Origin: a bacterium M00.F.Ca.ET.205.01.1.1
GTDB taxonomy: Bacteria; Pseudomonadota; Alphaproteobacteria; Rhizobiales; Rhizobiaceae
Length of the DNA: 64,000 nt
Assembly (NCBI GenBank): GCA_004791255.1
Contig: SRUQ01000002.1
Span: forward strand, 777,210-841,209
Reading direction: 5' to 3'
The position numbers and the translations under genes were made by a program. Positions 53,808 to 62,060 of this stretch are shown piece by piece. Under the pieces are notes generated by a model, which was given only the letters and a program-made list of their open reading frames with translations, made no database searches and was not told where the DNA came from. Positions within the stretch are counted from its first letter, which is position 1, and every line of letters starts with the position of its first letter.

Positions 53808-55133
53808 ATGCAGACCAGTGCCGAGCCACTCGCAGCCCCCCAATCCACCGAGCCCTATAGTCGGGTCATCGTCAGGGCTGCGCTTTGGCTGGCCTTCCTC
53901 GCGCCGTTCTTCTACTCGACCTACGGCTTCGCCAACTGGCTGGCTTCGACGCGCGGCCATGTCGGCAGCATCGTGTTCTCCTGGGAGCACTCGGTGCCGT
54001 TCGTCGCCTGGACGATCGTGCCTTACTGGTCGATCAACCTGTTCTACGGCCTGTCGCTGCTGCTCAACGACAGCCGCCAAGGGGTCGACCGGTTGGCCGG
54101 CCGGTATCTCACGGCGCAGATCGTCGCCGTCGCCTGCTTCATCCTGTTTCCGCTTGCCGCGACCTTCGTGCGGCCCGCGACGACCGGCCTGCCGGGCTTC
54201 CTGTTTGCCGTGCTCGGCGGTTTCGACAAGCCGTTCAACCAGGCGCCGTCGCTGCATATCGCGCTCTTGGTGATCATCTGGGATCACTGGCGCCAACGCC
54301 TTGCCGGCCCACTGCTGGTGCTCTGGCACGTCTGGTGCTTCCTAATCGGCGCCTCGGTGCTGACGACGTGGCAGCATCACTTCATCGACATCCCGACCGG
54401 GGCGCTGCTCGGGTTTTTCGCCCTGTGGCTGTTTCCCGCCAAGGGCGAATTGCCGTTCGCCGGCTTTCGCCTGACCGGGAACAGCAAGGCCCGGCGGCTT
54501 TCGCTCTCCTACGCGCTGGGCGCTGCGCTGACGCTGGCCGGGGCCGTCATCGGCGCTTTCTTTTCCGCTATCGCGCTGTTGCTGCTATGGCCCTCTCTGG
54601 CGCTGGCCATCGTCGCCTTCGCCTATGCCGGCGCCGGCGCCAAGGTGTTCCAGAAGACGACGGACGGCCATGTGTCGCTGGCAAGCCGCGTCCTGCTCTG
54701 GCCCTATCGGCTGGGCGCAAGGCTGAATGTCCTGGCGTGGACGCGCCAGCTGCCGCCGGTCGTGGCGGTCACCGATGGCGTCTTCCTCGGGCGTTTTCCC
54801 GCGGCTGGCGAAGCCAACAGTTTCGGCACGGTGATCGATCTCGCCGCCGAACTGGAGCGGCCACGCGGCGCCAACGGCCGCTGGGTGAGCCTGCCGATGA
54901 TCGACCTGCTGCAGCCGCCACCGGAGCTGCTCGACAAGGCGGTGGCGGCGATCGAGCCGGCGCGCCGGCAAGGCACAGTGCTCGTCTGCTGCGCGCTCGG
55001 CTTCCAGCGCAGCGCCACCGTCATCGCCGAATGGCTGGTTGCTTCCGGCCGTTCGCACACACCAGTGCAAGCGCGGAAGAAGCTCGCCGCATCCGGACGG
55101 CCGGTGCATTTCCAGAGCGGTGACCCCGCATGA
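53808..55133 (+). CDS. ynbD: PAP2-dual specificity phosphatase fusion, YnbD-like
   Basis: A 441-residue membrane protein (E. coli YnbD is 430) starting at the ATG at 53808, 14 nt after ynbC. The N-terminal half has several helices and the PAP2 signature parts QAPSLH near residue 145 and HHFIDIPTGAL near 190. The C-terminal 150 residues are a dual-specificity phosphatase domain with GRFP, VIDLAAE and the CALGFQRSA loop (Cys-x5-Arg-Ser, Cys near residue 395). Thus two independent phosphatase sites are present. A DSP-type enzyme of mitochondria (PTPMT1) dephosphorylates phosphatidylglycerophosphate, a suggestive parallel. Its end overlaps the next gene by 4 nt. Confidence 0.9.
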   Translation: MQTSAEPLAAPQSTEPYSRVIVRAALWLAFLAPFFYSTYGFANWLASTRGHVGSIVFSWEHSVPFVAWTIVPYWSINLFYGLSLLLNDSRQGVDRLAGRYLTAQIVAVACFILFPLAATFVRPATTGLPGFLFAVLGGFDKPFNQAPSLHIALLVIIWDHWRQRLAGPLLVLWHVWCFLIGASVLTTWQHHFIDIPTGALLGFFALWLFPAKGELPFAGFRLTGNSKARRLSLSYALGAALTLAGAVIGAFFSAIALLLLWPSLALAIVAFAYAGAGAKVFQKTTDGHVSLASRVLLWPYRLGARLNVLAWTRQLPPVVAVTDGVFLGRFPAAGEANSFGTVIDLAAELERPRGANGRWVSLPMIDLLQPPPELLDKAVAAIEPARRQGTVLVCCALGFQRSATVIAEWLVASGRSHTPVQARKKLAASGRPVHFQSGDPA

Positions 55134-55573
55134 CGGATAGCGCCTATCAGGAACGGACCGGCCGCTTCGCCGCCACTCTGATCAGGCAGGCCGCGTGGCC
55201 GGCCGCGGTCGTGGCGTTTTGCGACGGCGCCGCGCCGCTGGTTGCTTCGTCGCGCGGCGCGCTCCACGCGCCATTCGCCGTCCTTGCGCTGTTCGTCGCG
55301 GCCGCAAGCGCCGTCGCGGTACTTGGACTTTCAGCCCTTCTCCTGTTCGACGCGCTGCTGTTCCGGCTGTTGGCGAGCCATGACGACGACGCCTCGGGAG
55401 GTGCGGCGGTCGACGATCTCCTGGCACGCATGCGGCTGAAGCCTGCAGCGCCAACGCCCCGGCCGCTTGATGACCGCATCGCCGGGACGCGCCGGCTGCT
55501 TGCCCGGCAGCGCGTGGCCCTTGCCATATTCGTGGTCGCCTTCCTTGCGGCCGGATTCTGGATGCCGCGATGA
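55130..55573 (+). CDS. Small membrane protein of the ynb-type lipid cluster
   Basis: A 147-residue protein with hydrophobic segments near residues 22-38, 46-78 and 128-145 and a hydrophilic, Pro- and Arg-containing loop between them. I recognise no family. Its ATG overlaps the YnbD stop and its stop overlaps the start of the acyltransferase (both ATGA), so it is an integral part of the operon and may be a membrane partner of its neighbours. Confidence 0.75.
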   Translation: MTDSAYQERTGRFAATLIRQAAWPAAVVAFCDGAAPLVASSRGALHAPFAVLALFVAAASAVAVLGLSALLLFDALLFRLLASHDDDASGGAAVDDLLARMRLKPAAPTPRPLDDRIAGTRRLLARQRVALAIFVVAFLAAGFWMPR

Positions 55574-56232
55574 GCAAGCTTGCACTGAAGACCTACACCT
55601 TGTTGCAGACGGTGACCTCCGTCAGCCTGTCGGCGATGGCCTGGGCGGTGACCGGCGTGCGCCCGATCTGGAGCGGCAGCCAGCCTTCGGAGCGGCAGCG
55701 CATCTATTTCGCCAACCACACCAGCCATGGCGACTTCATCCTCTTGTCGGCATGCCTGAGTGAAAGGGAGCGTGCCATCACCCACGCGATCGCCGCAGCC
55801 GAATATTGGGGCAAGTCGCGACTACGTCGCTTCATCGCCGAGGACATGCTGTCTTCCGTGCTGATCAGCCGGCAATGGACGAGCGAGGAGCAGAACCCGA
55901 TCTCCATCATGCTGTCGGTTCTTGATCAGGGCCACTCGCTGATCCTGTTTCCCGAGGGCACCCGCAACATGAGCGACGAGCCGCTGCTGCCCTTCCGTTC
56001 CGGCCTCTACAATCTGTCGATGGCGCGGCCGGATGTCGAACTTATTCCCTGCTGGATAGAGAACATGTCGCGTGTGCTGCCCAAGGGCCAGTTCCTGCCG
56101 GTGCCGCTGCTCTGCCGCATCGTCTTCGGCACACCGGTCGCGGTGGCGCCAGGCGAGGATCGCCGGGCCTTCCTTGACCGCGCCCATGATGCGCTGCAGG
56201 CGCTCAATCCCCGCCCCGCACGAGACGATTGA
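55570..56232 (+). CDS. PlsC-like 1-acyl-glycerol-3-phosphate acyltransferase
   Basis: A 220-residue acyltransferase of the LPLAT superfamily with catalytic NHTSHGDF (His50, Asp55, the H-x4-D motif) and FPEGTRN near residue 127 for glycerol-phosphate binding. An N-terminal hydrophobic segment should anchor it. In this operon it would supply phosphatidic acid or re-acylate a lysolipid, and CdsA-like YnbB at the next position would activate that product. Both joins to neighbouring genes are 4-nt overlaps. Confidence 0.92.
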   Translation: MSKLALKTYTLLQTVTSVSLSAMAWAVTGVRPIWSGSQPSERQRIYFANHTSHGDFILLSACLSERERAITHAIAAAEYWGKSRLRRFIAEDMLSSVLISRQWTSEEQNPISIMLSVLDQGHSLILFPEGTRNMSDEPLLPFRSGLYNLSMARPDVELIPCWIENMSRVLPKGQFLPVPLLCRIVFGTPVAVAPGEDRRAFLDRAHDALQALNPRPARDD

Positions 56233-57167
56233 TGCGCCACGAAATCAGCATATTGATCATCGGCCTCTTCGTCGTGCTGACCACTGCCAGCATCGTTGCC
56301 GCCACGCTTTCGGCGCGCGCGCCCAAGCCGTTGAGCGTGACGCTGATCAATCTTACGCAGCGCATCAATGCCTGGTGGGTGATGGTGGCACTGATGACGG
56401 TCGCCTTCTTCTTCGGCCGCTACGGCATGACCATCCTGTTCGCGCTGATCTCGTTTGCGGCGCTGCGCGAATTCGTGACGCTGACCCACAGCCGCCGCAG
56501 CGACCATTGGGTGCTGCTTGGCATGTTTGGCATCATCATACCGTTCCAGTACTGGCTGGTGTGGACCGCCTGGTACGGCCTCTTCGTGATCTTCATTCCG
56601 GTCTATTGCTTCCTTTTGATGCCGGCCATCACGGCGCTGCATGGCGACACCGAACGGTTTCTGGAGCGCATCGCGGCGCAGCAATGGGCGGTGATGATCT
56701 CGGTCTATTGCGTCAGCCATGTGCCAGCCCTGCTGACGCTCGACGTGCCGGGTTTCCAGGGCCGCAACCTCTTGCTCATCGCCTTCCTGATCATCGTCGT
56801 GCAGGGCAGCGACGTGCTGCAGTATATTTTCGGCAAGCTGTTCGGAAAACACCGGTTCTCGCCGACCGTATCGCCGTCGAAGACCTGGGAAGGCCTGATT
56901 GGCGGACTGGTCGCCTCGAGCCTGCTCGGTGCGCTGCTGTCGTTCATCACGCCGTTCACGCCGCTGCAGGCCTCCGCCGTGGCCTTCATCGCCTGCACGA
57001 TGGGGTTCCTCGGCGGTCTCGTCGCCTCGGCGATCAAGCGCGACCAGGGCGTCAAGGACTGGGGCCATCTGATCGAGGGCCATGGTGGGATGCTGGACCG
57101 CACCGACAGCCTGGTCTTCGCCGCGCCGATCTTCTTCCACATCGTGCGCTACTTCTGGACGGTGTGA
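56229..57167 (+). CDS. ynbB: CdsA-family phosphatidate cytidylyltransferase, YnbB-like
   Basis: A 312-residue polytopic membrane protein (E. coli YnbB is 298). The CdsA signature region is clear: VSPSKTWEGLIGG near residue 215 and the C-terminal SAIKRDQGVKDWGHLIEGHGG (about 268-288) with the metal-binding acidic residues. It should form CDP-diacylglycerol from CTP and phosphatidate, giving the CDP-lipid that YnbA uses. A housekeeping cdsA is expected elsewhere, beside dxr/rseP/bamA genes not present here, so this copy is pathway-specific. Confidence 0.92.
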   Translation: MMRHEISILIIGLFVVLTTASIVAATLSARAPKPLSVTLINLTQRINAWWVMVALMTVAFFFGRYGMTILFALISFAALREFVTLTHSRRSDHWVLLGMFGIIIPFQYWLVWTAWYGLFVIFIPVYCFLLMPAITALHGDTERFLERIAAQQWAVMISVYCVSHVPALLTLDVPGFQGRNLLLIAFLIIVVQGSDVLQYIFGKLFGKHRFSPTVSPSKTWEGLIGGLVASSLLGALLSFITPFTPLQASAVAFIACTMGFLGGLVASAIKRDQGVKDWGHLIEGHGGMLDRTDSLVFAAPIFFHIVRYFWTV

Positions 57168-57181
57168 CCGGCGGACGCCGA

Positions 57182-58195
57182 TCAGAGGCGATTGCGGATC
57201 AGCATGGTGACGACGAAGAAGGCGCCGAGCGAACTGGTGATGATGCCGATCGGCAGTTCCTGCGGCGGCAGCAAGGTCCGGGCCAACAGGTCGCTGGCAA
57301 GCAGCAGCACCGCGCCGAACAGCGCGCAGCTTGCGATCAGGCGCAAATGCAAAGGCCCGGCCAGCGGCCGCGACAGATGCGGGATCATCAAGCCGACGAA
57401 ACCGATGACGCCGGCGATGGAGACGAGGATCGCGGTTGAAAAGGCGGCGACGAGAAACGTCACCTTGCGCATGCGCGCCACGGGAACGCCGAGGCTCTCG
57501 GCGGCGTTTTCGCCGGCCAGCAAGGCATCGAACCAGCGGTGGTTCCACAGCGCATAGGCAAGGATGGTGCCCGCGCCCAGCGCCCCCAGCCCGATATTGT
57601 CCCAGCGCGCCAGGCCGAGGCCGCCCATCGTCCAGAACAGCACCGAATGCGCGGCGCGCTGGTCGCCGGCAAAGACCAGATAGTTGGTCACCGCCGTGAA
57701 CAGGAACGAGACGGCAAGGCCAGCCAGGATCAGCCGTTCAGGGCCCCGCCCTTTCACCCGCGTCACCAGCACCAGAACGATGCAGGCCGCCAGTATGCCG
57801 CCGGTGAAGGCCGCGACCGGCAACGTCCAGATGCCAAAGCTGTCGCCGAACACGGTGATGACGGAGACAGCACCCGCGGCAGCGCCCGAGGACAGGCCGA
57901 ACAGGAACGGATCGGCAAGGTCGTTGCGCGTAACCGTCTGCAACAGCGCGCCGACGACGCCAAGGCCGGCGCCGACGCAGATGGCCAGGATGGTGCGCGG
58001 CAGCCTAAGGTCGACGATGATCTTGCCGACCGGCCCGGACACGTCGTGGCCCGGCATGCCGATCGCATGACCAAGCGAGGCAATGACGTCGGTCAGCGGT
58101 ATGACCGTCGAACCATAGGCGATCGACAGCAGCGCGAGCGCGATGATTGCCACCGCGCCCGCCATCATGGCCAATGCGAATGCCGGGGATCGCAA
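57182..58195 (-). CDS. FecCD/BtuC-family ABC transporter permease
   Basis: A 337-residue inner-membrane permease with about ten helices. The probable start is a TTG at 58193-58195, two bases beyond the stop of the binding-protein gene; an ATG nine codons later is possible. Landmarks of the BtuC/FecCD family include LRLPRTILAICVGAGLGVVGALLQ, NDLADPFLFGLSSGAA and FVGLMIPHLSRP. It is the last gene of the cobalamin-riboswitch operon, so a corrinoid or a metal connected with it is the most likely cargo. Confidence 0.93.
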   Translation of the reverse strand: MRSPAFALAMMAGAVAIIALALLSIAYGSTVIPLTDVIASLGHAIGMPGHDVSGPVGKIIVDLRLPRTILAICVGAGLGVVGALLQTVTRNDLADPFLFGLSSGAAAGAVSVITVFGDSFGIWTLPVAAFTGGILAACIVLVLVTRVKGRGPERLILAGLAVSFLFTAVTNYLVFAGDQRAAHSVLFWTMGGLGLARWDNIGLGALGAGTILAYALWNHRWFDALLAGENAAESLGVPVARMRKVTFLVAAFSTAILVSIAGVIGFVGLMIPHLSRPLAGPLHLRLIASCALFGAVLLLASDLLARTLLPPQELPIGIITSSLGAFFVVTMLIRNRL

Positions 58196-58197
58196 GC

Positions 58198-59145
58198 TCA
58201 GAACGCTTCCGGATGCATCGCCTTGGCGATCTTTTCGACCGCCTCGATGTTGGCCGGCCCGGGCGTCAGTTCGGCGTAGCGCAGGGCGACGAAGCGCTCG
58301 TTCTTGACCGCATCCGTCTCCTTCATCGCCGGATGCGCCTTCAGGAAATCGAGCAGCTTCTTGTAGCCGCCGCCATCCTGGTAATCGAGCAGGATGAGGA
58401 ATTGCGGGTTGCGCGAGGCCACCGTCTCCCAATCCGTGTTGCCCCAGCTGGTGTCCATGTCGGCCATGATGTTGTCGCCGCCGGCGGCGGAAATCATGGC
58501 GCTGGGAATGGCGAACTTGCCTGCGGTAAACGGCTTGTCCTCGCCGGAGTCGTAGAGGAACACCCGTGTACCCTTGCGGTCGCCGACCTTGGCGGTGATC
58601 TCGGCGAGCTCTGCCTTCCAGCCGGTGACGAGTTTGTCGGCCTCGGGCTCCTTGCCGAAGATCTTGCCCAGCTTCTCGACGTCGCCATAGAGCAGGTCCA
58701 TCGAGGCGGCGGGCCGGTTCTTGTCGAGATGGACGCAGCTTTCGGTCAGCACCAAGGTCTTGATGCCATGCGGGGCGAGTGTGTCGGGCGTCACCTCGCC
58801 GCCCGGCTTCATTCCGTAATACCAGCCGGCGAAGAAGAAATCGGGCTCGACGGCAACGAGGTTCTCAAGCGTCGGGTATTTGGGCGCCAATTCCGGGATC
58901 GAGCCCTGCTCGGCCTTGAATTCGGGGCCGACCTTGTACCATCCGGTGATGCCGGTGAGGCCGACGATCGATGGCTGCAGCTTCAGCGCGAACGCCATCT
59001 CCGCCATATCGAGATCATGGATGACGGCGCGCTTCGGCGGCGCATCGAAAGTCAGCGGCTTGCCGCAGCTGTCGACTGTGACCGGAAAGGCGAAGGCGGT
59101 CGAGGCCAGCAGTGAGAGGGCAAGCGACAAGGCAAGGCGTTTCAC
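58198..59145 (-). CDS. ABC transporter substrate-binding protein, BtuF/FecB fold
   Basis: A 315-residue periplasmic binding protein with signal peptide (1-19, ending STAFA). The mature protein shows the TroA-type layout: RAVIHDLDMAEMAFALKLQPSIVGL, FFFAGWYYGM, a long backbone helix around residue 155 (EKLGKIFGKEPEADKLVTGW) and MDTSWGNTDWETV. It resembles a subfamily once proposed to transport F420-0 (TIGR03868), but the cobalamin riboswitch upstream argues for a corrinoid or cobalt ligand here. It sits between the ATPase and permease genes. Confidence 0.9.
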   Translation of the reverse strand: MKRLALSLALSLLASTAFAFPVTVDSCGKPLTFDAPPKRAVIHDLDMAEMAFALKLQPSIVGLTGITGWYKVGPEFKAEQGSIPELAPKYPTLENLVAVEPDFFFAGWYYGMKPGGEVTPDTLAPHGIKTLVLTESCVHLDKNRPAASMDLLYGDVEKLGKIFGKEPEADKLVTGWKAELAEITAKVGDRKGTRVFLYDSGEDKPFTAGKFAIPSAMISAAGGDNIMADMDTSWGNTDWETVASRNPQFLILLDYQDGGGYKKLLDFLKAHPAMKETDAVKNERFVALRYAELTPGPANIEAVEKIAKAMHPEAF

Positions 59146-59207
59146 TGAAATAGCTCCTTGGTGGGAAGGGATCGATGAGGAAATGGCGTCGGTCAGGATG
59201 GCTTCGG

Positions 59208-59996
59208 TCAGGATGGCGGGCCGGCACGGTTCGGGACCTCGAACACCGTCAGCTCACGGTCCTCGGTCGGATGGCGCAGCCGCAACACGTCGACGCCGAA
59301 AATATCGCGGACCAGTTGTTGGGTGAGCGCCTCGCGCGGTGGCGCCAGCGCATGCAGGCGCGCATTGTTCATCACCGCGACCCTGGTGGCAAAAGGCGCC
59401 ACCAGAGCCAGATCGTGCAGCACCGCGATCACGGTCATGCCGAACCCGGCCACCAGTTCGAGCAGGTCGCCGCGGGCGCGCGGGTCGAGATGGTTGGTCG
59501 GCTCGTCGAGGAACAGGATTTTCGGCTCCTGCGCGATGGCGCGGGCAAGTTGGGCGCGCTGGCGTTCGCCGCCGGAGAGAGAGCCGATGGTTCGGCCAAG
59601 CAGCGGCAGCAGACCGGTCCGGCGCAGCGCGTCGACGACGATGTCGCGCTCGTCGCTGCGACGTCTGCGGCCGGCATGCGGCACCCGGCCAAGCTCGACA
59701 TAGTCGATCACCGCCAACCGGGGATCGGGTTGATCGGTCTGGCCAACCACGGCGATATGCAATGCGCGCTCGGCGATGGAGATCCTGTCCAGCCGGCGCC
59801 CGGTAAACTTCACCTCGCCCGAGCTTGGCCGCAACGTGCCCGACAGCATGCGCAGCAGTGTCGTCTTGCCGGCGCCGTTGGGACCGATGATGGCCAGGCG
59901 GTCGCCCGTCGCCACGGAAAGGCTGACGGCGCGCACCAAAGACTGGCCCTCCGCCACCGCGCCGAGATCGTTGGCCTCGAGAAGCGGCGCCGTCAT
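59208..59996 (-). CDS. ABC transporter ATP-binding protein (BtuD/FecE type)
   Basis: A 262-residue ATPase from the ATG at 59994-59996 that overlaps the DUF1636 gene by 4 nt. Walker A is GPNGAGKTT (near residue 39), signature LSGGERQRAQLARA near 137, and Walker B ILFLDEPTNHLDP. The 62-nt gap to the binding-protein gene on the same strand is compatible with one operon. It energises the permease at 57182. Confidence 0.95.
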   Translation of the reverse strand: MTAPLLEANDLGAVAEGQSLVRAVSLSVATGDRLAIIGPNGAGKTTLLRMLSGTLRPSSGEVKFTGRRLDRISIAERALHIAVVGQTDQPDPRLAVIDYVELGRVPHAGRRRRSDERDIVVDALRRTGLLPLLGRTIGSLSGGERQRAQLARAIAQEPKILFLDEPTNHLDPRARGDLLELVAGFGMTVIAVLHDLALVAPFATRVAVMNNARLHALAPPREALTQQLVRDIFGVDVLRLRHPTEDRELTVFEVPNRAGPPS

Positions 59997-60457
59997 GGCA
60001 AGCTCCCTGCCGGACCGGCCGGAATGCGGGCCAGCGTCTTGCCCGCCAGACCCGCCGGACGCTGGCCGGAATTGCACCAGCCGTCGGCGAGCGAGGCATA
60101 GAGCTTGGCAAACCGTACGAGATCGCCGGGATCGGCCTGCGCGTCGATGGAGCCGAAGAGATAGGCGGCTTTGCGTTGCGCCTGGAAAGCCACCGTTAAC
60201 GGCCGCGAGCAGTCCGCCATGCAGGCCACGCCCTCGACGGCAAAGCCTTGCGCCACCGCCGGCTCATGATGGGCCGACAGGCGGGAACGCAGCTCGGCGC
60301 ACAGGCTTTCCCCCGACCTTGTCCCGGTCGGGACGTCGCGGCAAAGCGTGCACACGATGATGCGGTGAATGCGATCGATGGCGCCGTCCAACTTTCCGTC
60401 TTTCTCGATAGGCGACGGAAGGATGCTGGCGCGTCGGTCGACAAGACCGACTTCCAC
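59993..60457 (-). CDS. DUF1636 domain-containing (predicted metal-binding) protein
   Basis: A 154-residue protein, probably from the GTG at 60455-60457, which follows GGGAGGAG; the longer open frame runs into the riboswitch. The conserved part has HRIIVCTLCRDV (C-x2-C), GVACMADCSRPLTVAFQA (C-x3-C) and KAAYLFGSID. The Cys pattern suggests a thioredoxin-like [2Fe-2S] or metal site. It is the first gene under the cobalamin riboswitch, ahead of the ABC transporter, so a role in corrinoid or cobalt handling is likely. Its biochemical role is unknown to me. Confidence 0.85.
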   Translation of the reverse strand: MEVGLVDRRASILPSPIEKDGKLDGAIDRIHRIIVCTLCRDVPTGTRSGESLCAELRSRLSAHHEPAVAQGFAVEGVACMADCSRPLTVAFQAQRKAAYLFGSIDAQADPGDLVRFAKLYASLADGWCNSGQRPAGLAGKTLARIPAGPAGSLP

Positions 60458-60489
60458 GTCTCCTCCCGGCACACCCCGTCCGGTCAACT

Positions 60490-60690
60490 CTGTCGATGGC
60501 AGGTCTCCTGGCTCGCGGGTCTCAGCGCCATCCTGCCTTCCCAGCCTTGCCGGCCAGTGGCATTTCGGATTTTGCTCACCGCTTACAGTTGCGGGGGCAG
60601 CCACGGCTTCGACCCCTATGGGCCTTACCGTGTTCCCTTTTCACCCCGAGCCTTTCGGCACGGGGACCATCGTGCGCCACCGTAGTTTTG
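60490..60690 (-). promoter_or_regulatory. Cobalamin (B12) riboswitch
   Basis: On the leftward strand the sequence runs through GGGAACACGG, GGCTGCCCCCGCAACTGTAAGC and ATGCCACTGGC to the B12 box AGCCAGGAGACCTGCCATC at 60494-60513, in the order and spacing of the cobalamin riboswitch. The coding region of the DUF1636 gene begins about 33 nt after the B12 box, near enough for control of translation initiation. Binding of adenosylcobalamin should shut off the DUF1636-ABC operon. The exact 5' end is approximate. Sequence from 60700 to 60890 holds its promoter region and nothing else I can name. Confidence 0.95.
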
Positions 60691-60894
60691 CGCAGGGCAC
60701 ATCGCAACCATTCTTTTCGACCGCGGATGTCGTGATGGGAGCGCCTGGAGCCAACTGCAGTTGTCAAAAAAGGTCACGCGACATCTCTGTATGTCATGTA
60801 ATAACAGAACAAATAAAGACAATCGGTTGCGACTGTCAATCCCCTCTCACGACCATTTCCAATCTGCCTGTGAAGGTCTCCAAATACAGGAAGA

Positions 60895-60916
60895 GCGGGG
60901 TTCGCGTGAACCCCGC
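60895..60916 (-). terminator. Hairpin terminator after the sugar-binding-protein gene
   Basis: GCGGGGTTC-GCGT-GAACCCCGC is a perfect 9-bp stem with a 4-nt loop, about 27 nt beyond the stop codon of the binding-protein gene (60944). On the transcribed strand it is followed by CTCTTCC, a pyrimidine stretch rather than a strict T-run. Confidence 0.65.
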
Positions 60917-60943
60917 CCTGGAAAGCATGGCCTGCGGAAGAAC

Positions 60944-61927
60944 CTACTTGCCCATCATCTGCTTGGCATTCTCAGCCGTGATCGCGGTCGTGTCGACGGT
61001 CACCGTCGTGTCCACCGAAGTCGCGCAGTCGAGCAGGATTTTCTTCGACATCTCGATCGCCTCCTTGGCACCGGTCGGGTAGGTGAAGGTCGCGGCCCAG
61101 TCGCCCTTGGCGACTGCCTCGATGCCGCCTGCCGGTCCGGGCAAGCCGTCGGTGCCGATGATCTTGACGTCCTTGCCGGCGCCCTTGGCGGCGAGCAGCG
61201 CGCCGGCGGCCATCATGTCGTTGGAGGCGTAGAGCACCTTGATGTCGGGATGCGCCTGCAGCATGGCGGCAAAGGCGGTCTGGGCTTTGTCCGGCACCCA
61301 GTCGGCGGCCTGCTCGGCCACGACCTGGATCTTGGCGTTTTCCTTGACGCCGTCCTTGAACCCGTTCAGCCGCTCAACCGCGGGCGTCGAGCTCGGCAGA
61401 CCTTCCAGCACCGCCGTCTCGCCGCCATCCGGCAGCAGGGTCTTGGCCGTGTATTTGCCGGCTTCGAGCGCGATCTTGTAATTGTCGCCGCCGATGAAGG
61501 CGGTGTAGTCCTTGCCGGGGTCGCCGACCGTCTTGCGGTCGAGTTCGATGACCGGGATGCCGGCATCCATGGCGCGCTTCACCGCCGGCGTCAGCGGTGC
61601 GGCCTCGAAGGGCGAGATCAGCAGCAGATCGACCTTCTGGGTGATGAAATTGTCGACCTGCGAGGTCTGCGTATTGACGTTGCCGGCACCGTCGGCGATC
61701 TGCAGCGTGAAGCCCGGCACTTCCTTGGCCGCCGCCGTAAGCTCGTCATTGACATGCTGGCGATAGGGCTCGGCATTGTTCGCCTGCGAAAAGCCGATGA
61801 TGAACTGGCCGTCCTTGGCGCAGGCCTTGACCATCGGATCGGCAGCATAGGCCGTTCCCGCAATGCACAGGCCGGCGCCGGCCAGAAGCACTGCCTTGAG
61901 GGTCGATCCTCTTGCAATCGTTTTCAT
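60944..61927 (-). CDS. Sugar ABC transporter substrate-binding protein (ribose type)
   Basis: A 327-residue periplasmic protein of the ribose/galactofuranose-binding class (PBP type 1). It starts at the ATG at 61925-61927 after GGAGGAGAG, with signal peptide ending GTAYAA. The N-terminal KDGQFIIGFSQANNAEPYRQ strand, VDLLLISPFEAAPLTPAVKRAMDAGIPVIELDR and the hinge region VLYASNDMMAAGALLAAKGAG are typical. It is the distal gene after permease and ATPase on the same strand, separated from the permease by two palindromic repeats. The sugar is not identifiable from sequence. Confidence 0.92.
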   Translation of the reverse strand: MKTIARGSTLKAVLLAGAGLCIAGTAYAADPMVKACAKDGQFIIGFSQANNAEPYRQHVNDELTAAAKEVPGFTLQIADGAGNVNTQTSQVDNFITQKVDLLLISPFEAAPLTPAVKRAMDAGIPVIELDRKTVGDPGKDYTAFIGGDNYKIALEAGKYTAKTLLPDGGETAVLEGLPSSTPAVERLNGFKDGVKENAKIQVVAEQAADWVPDKAQTAFAAMLQAHPDIKVLYASNDMMAAGALLAAKGAGKDVKIIGTDGLPGPAGGIEAVAKGDWAATFTYPTGAKEAIEMSKKILLDCATSVDTTVTVDTTAITAENAKQMMGK

Positions 61928-62004
61928 ACTCACTCTCCTCCTCGTCAGGCCGGGCCTGACCTTGGTTTGACTTCCACTCTTGCCGTCTTCCTCCTGTTTG
62001 TTGA

Positions 62005-62050
62005 TGCATGTCGTTGTCGCAAAACCGATGTCACTTTTGCGCGACATGCA
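62005..62050. repeat. Palindromic intergenic repeat, copy 1
   Basis: TGCATGTCG and CGACATGCA are the outer arms; inner GCAAAA pairs with TTTTGC around CCGATGTCAC. The unit is 46 bp and is repeated 56 bp to the right. Both copies lie between the permease and the binding-protein genes, where hairpins in the mRNA could affect stability of the two parts differently. Confidence 0.85.
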
Positions 62051-62060
62051 TTTTTGTTGG

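Noticed and set aside
51913..53829. Open frame of 638 codons on the minus strand
   Set aside because: It is antisense to the ynbC-type gene, which has clear hydrolase and methyltransferase motifs.
57182..59996. Coenzyme F420-0 importer
   Set aside because: The family resemblance exists, but a cobalamin riboswitch controls the operon and F420 is not expected in this group; a corrinoid-linked cargo is better supported.
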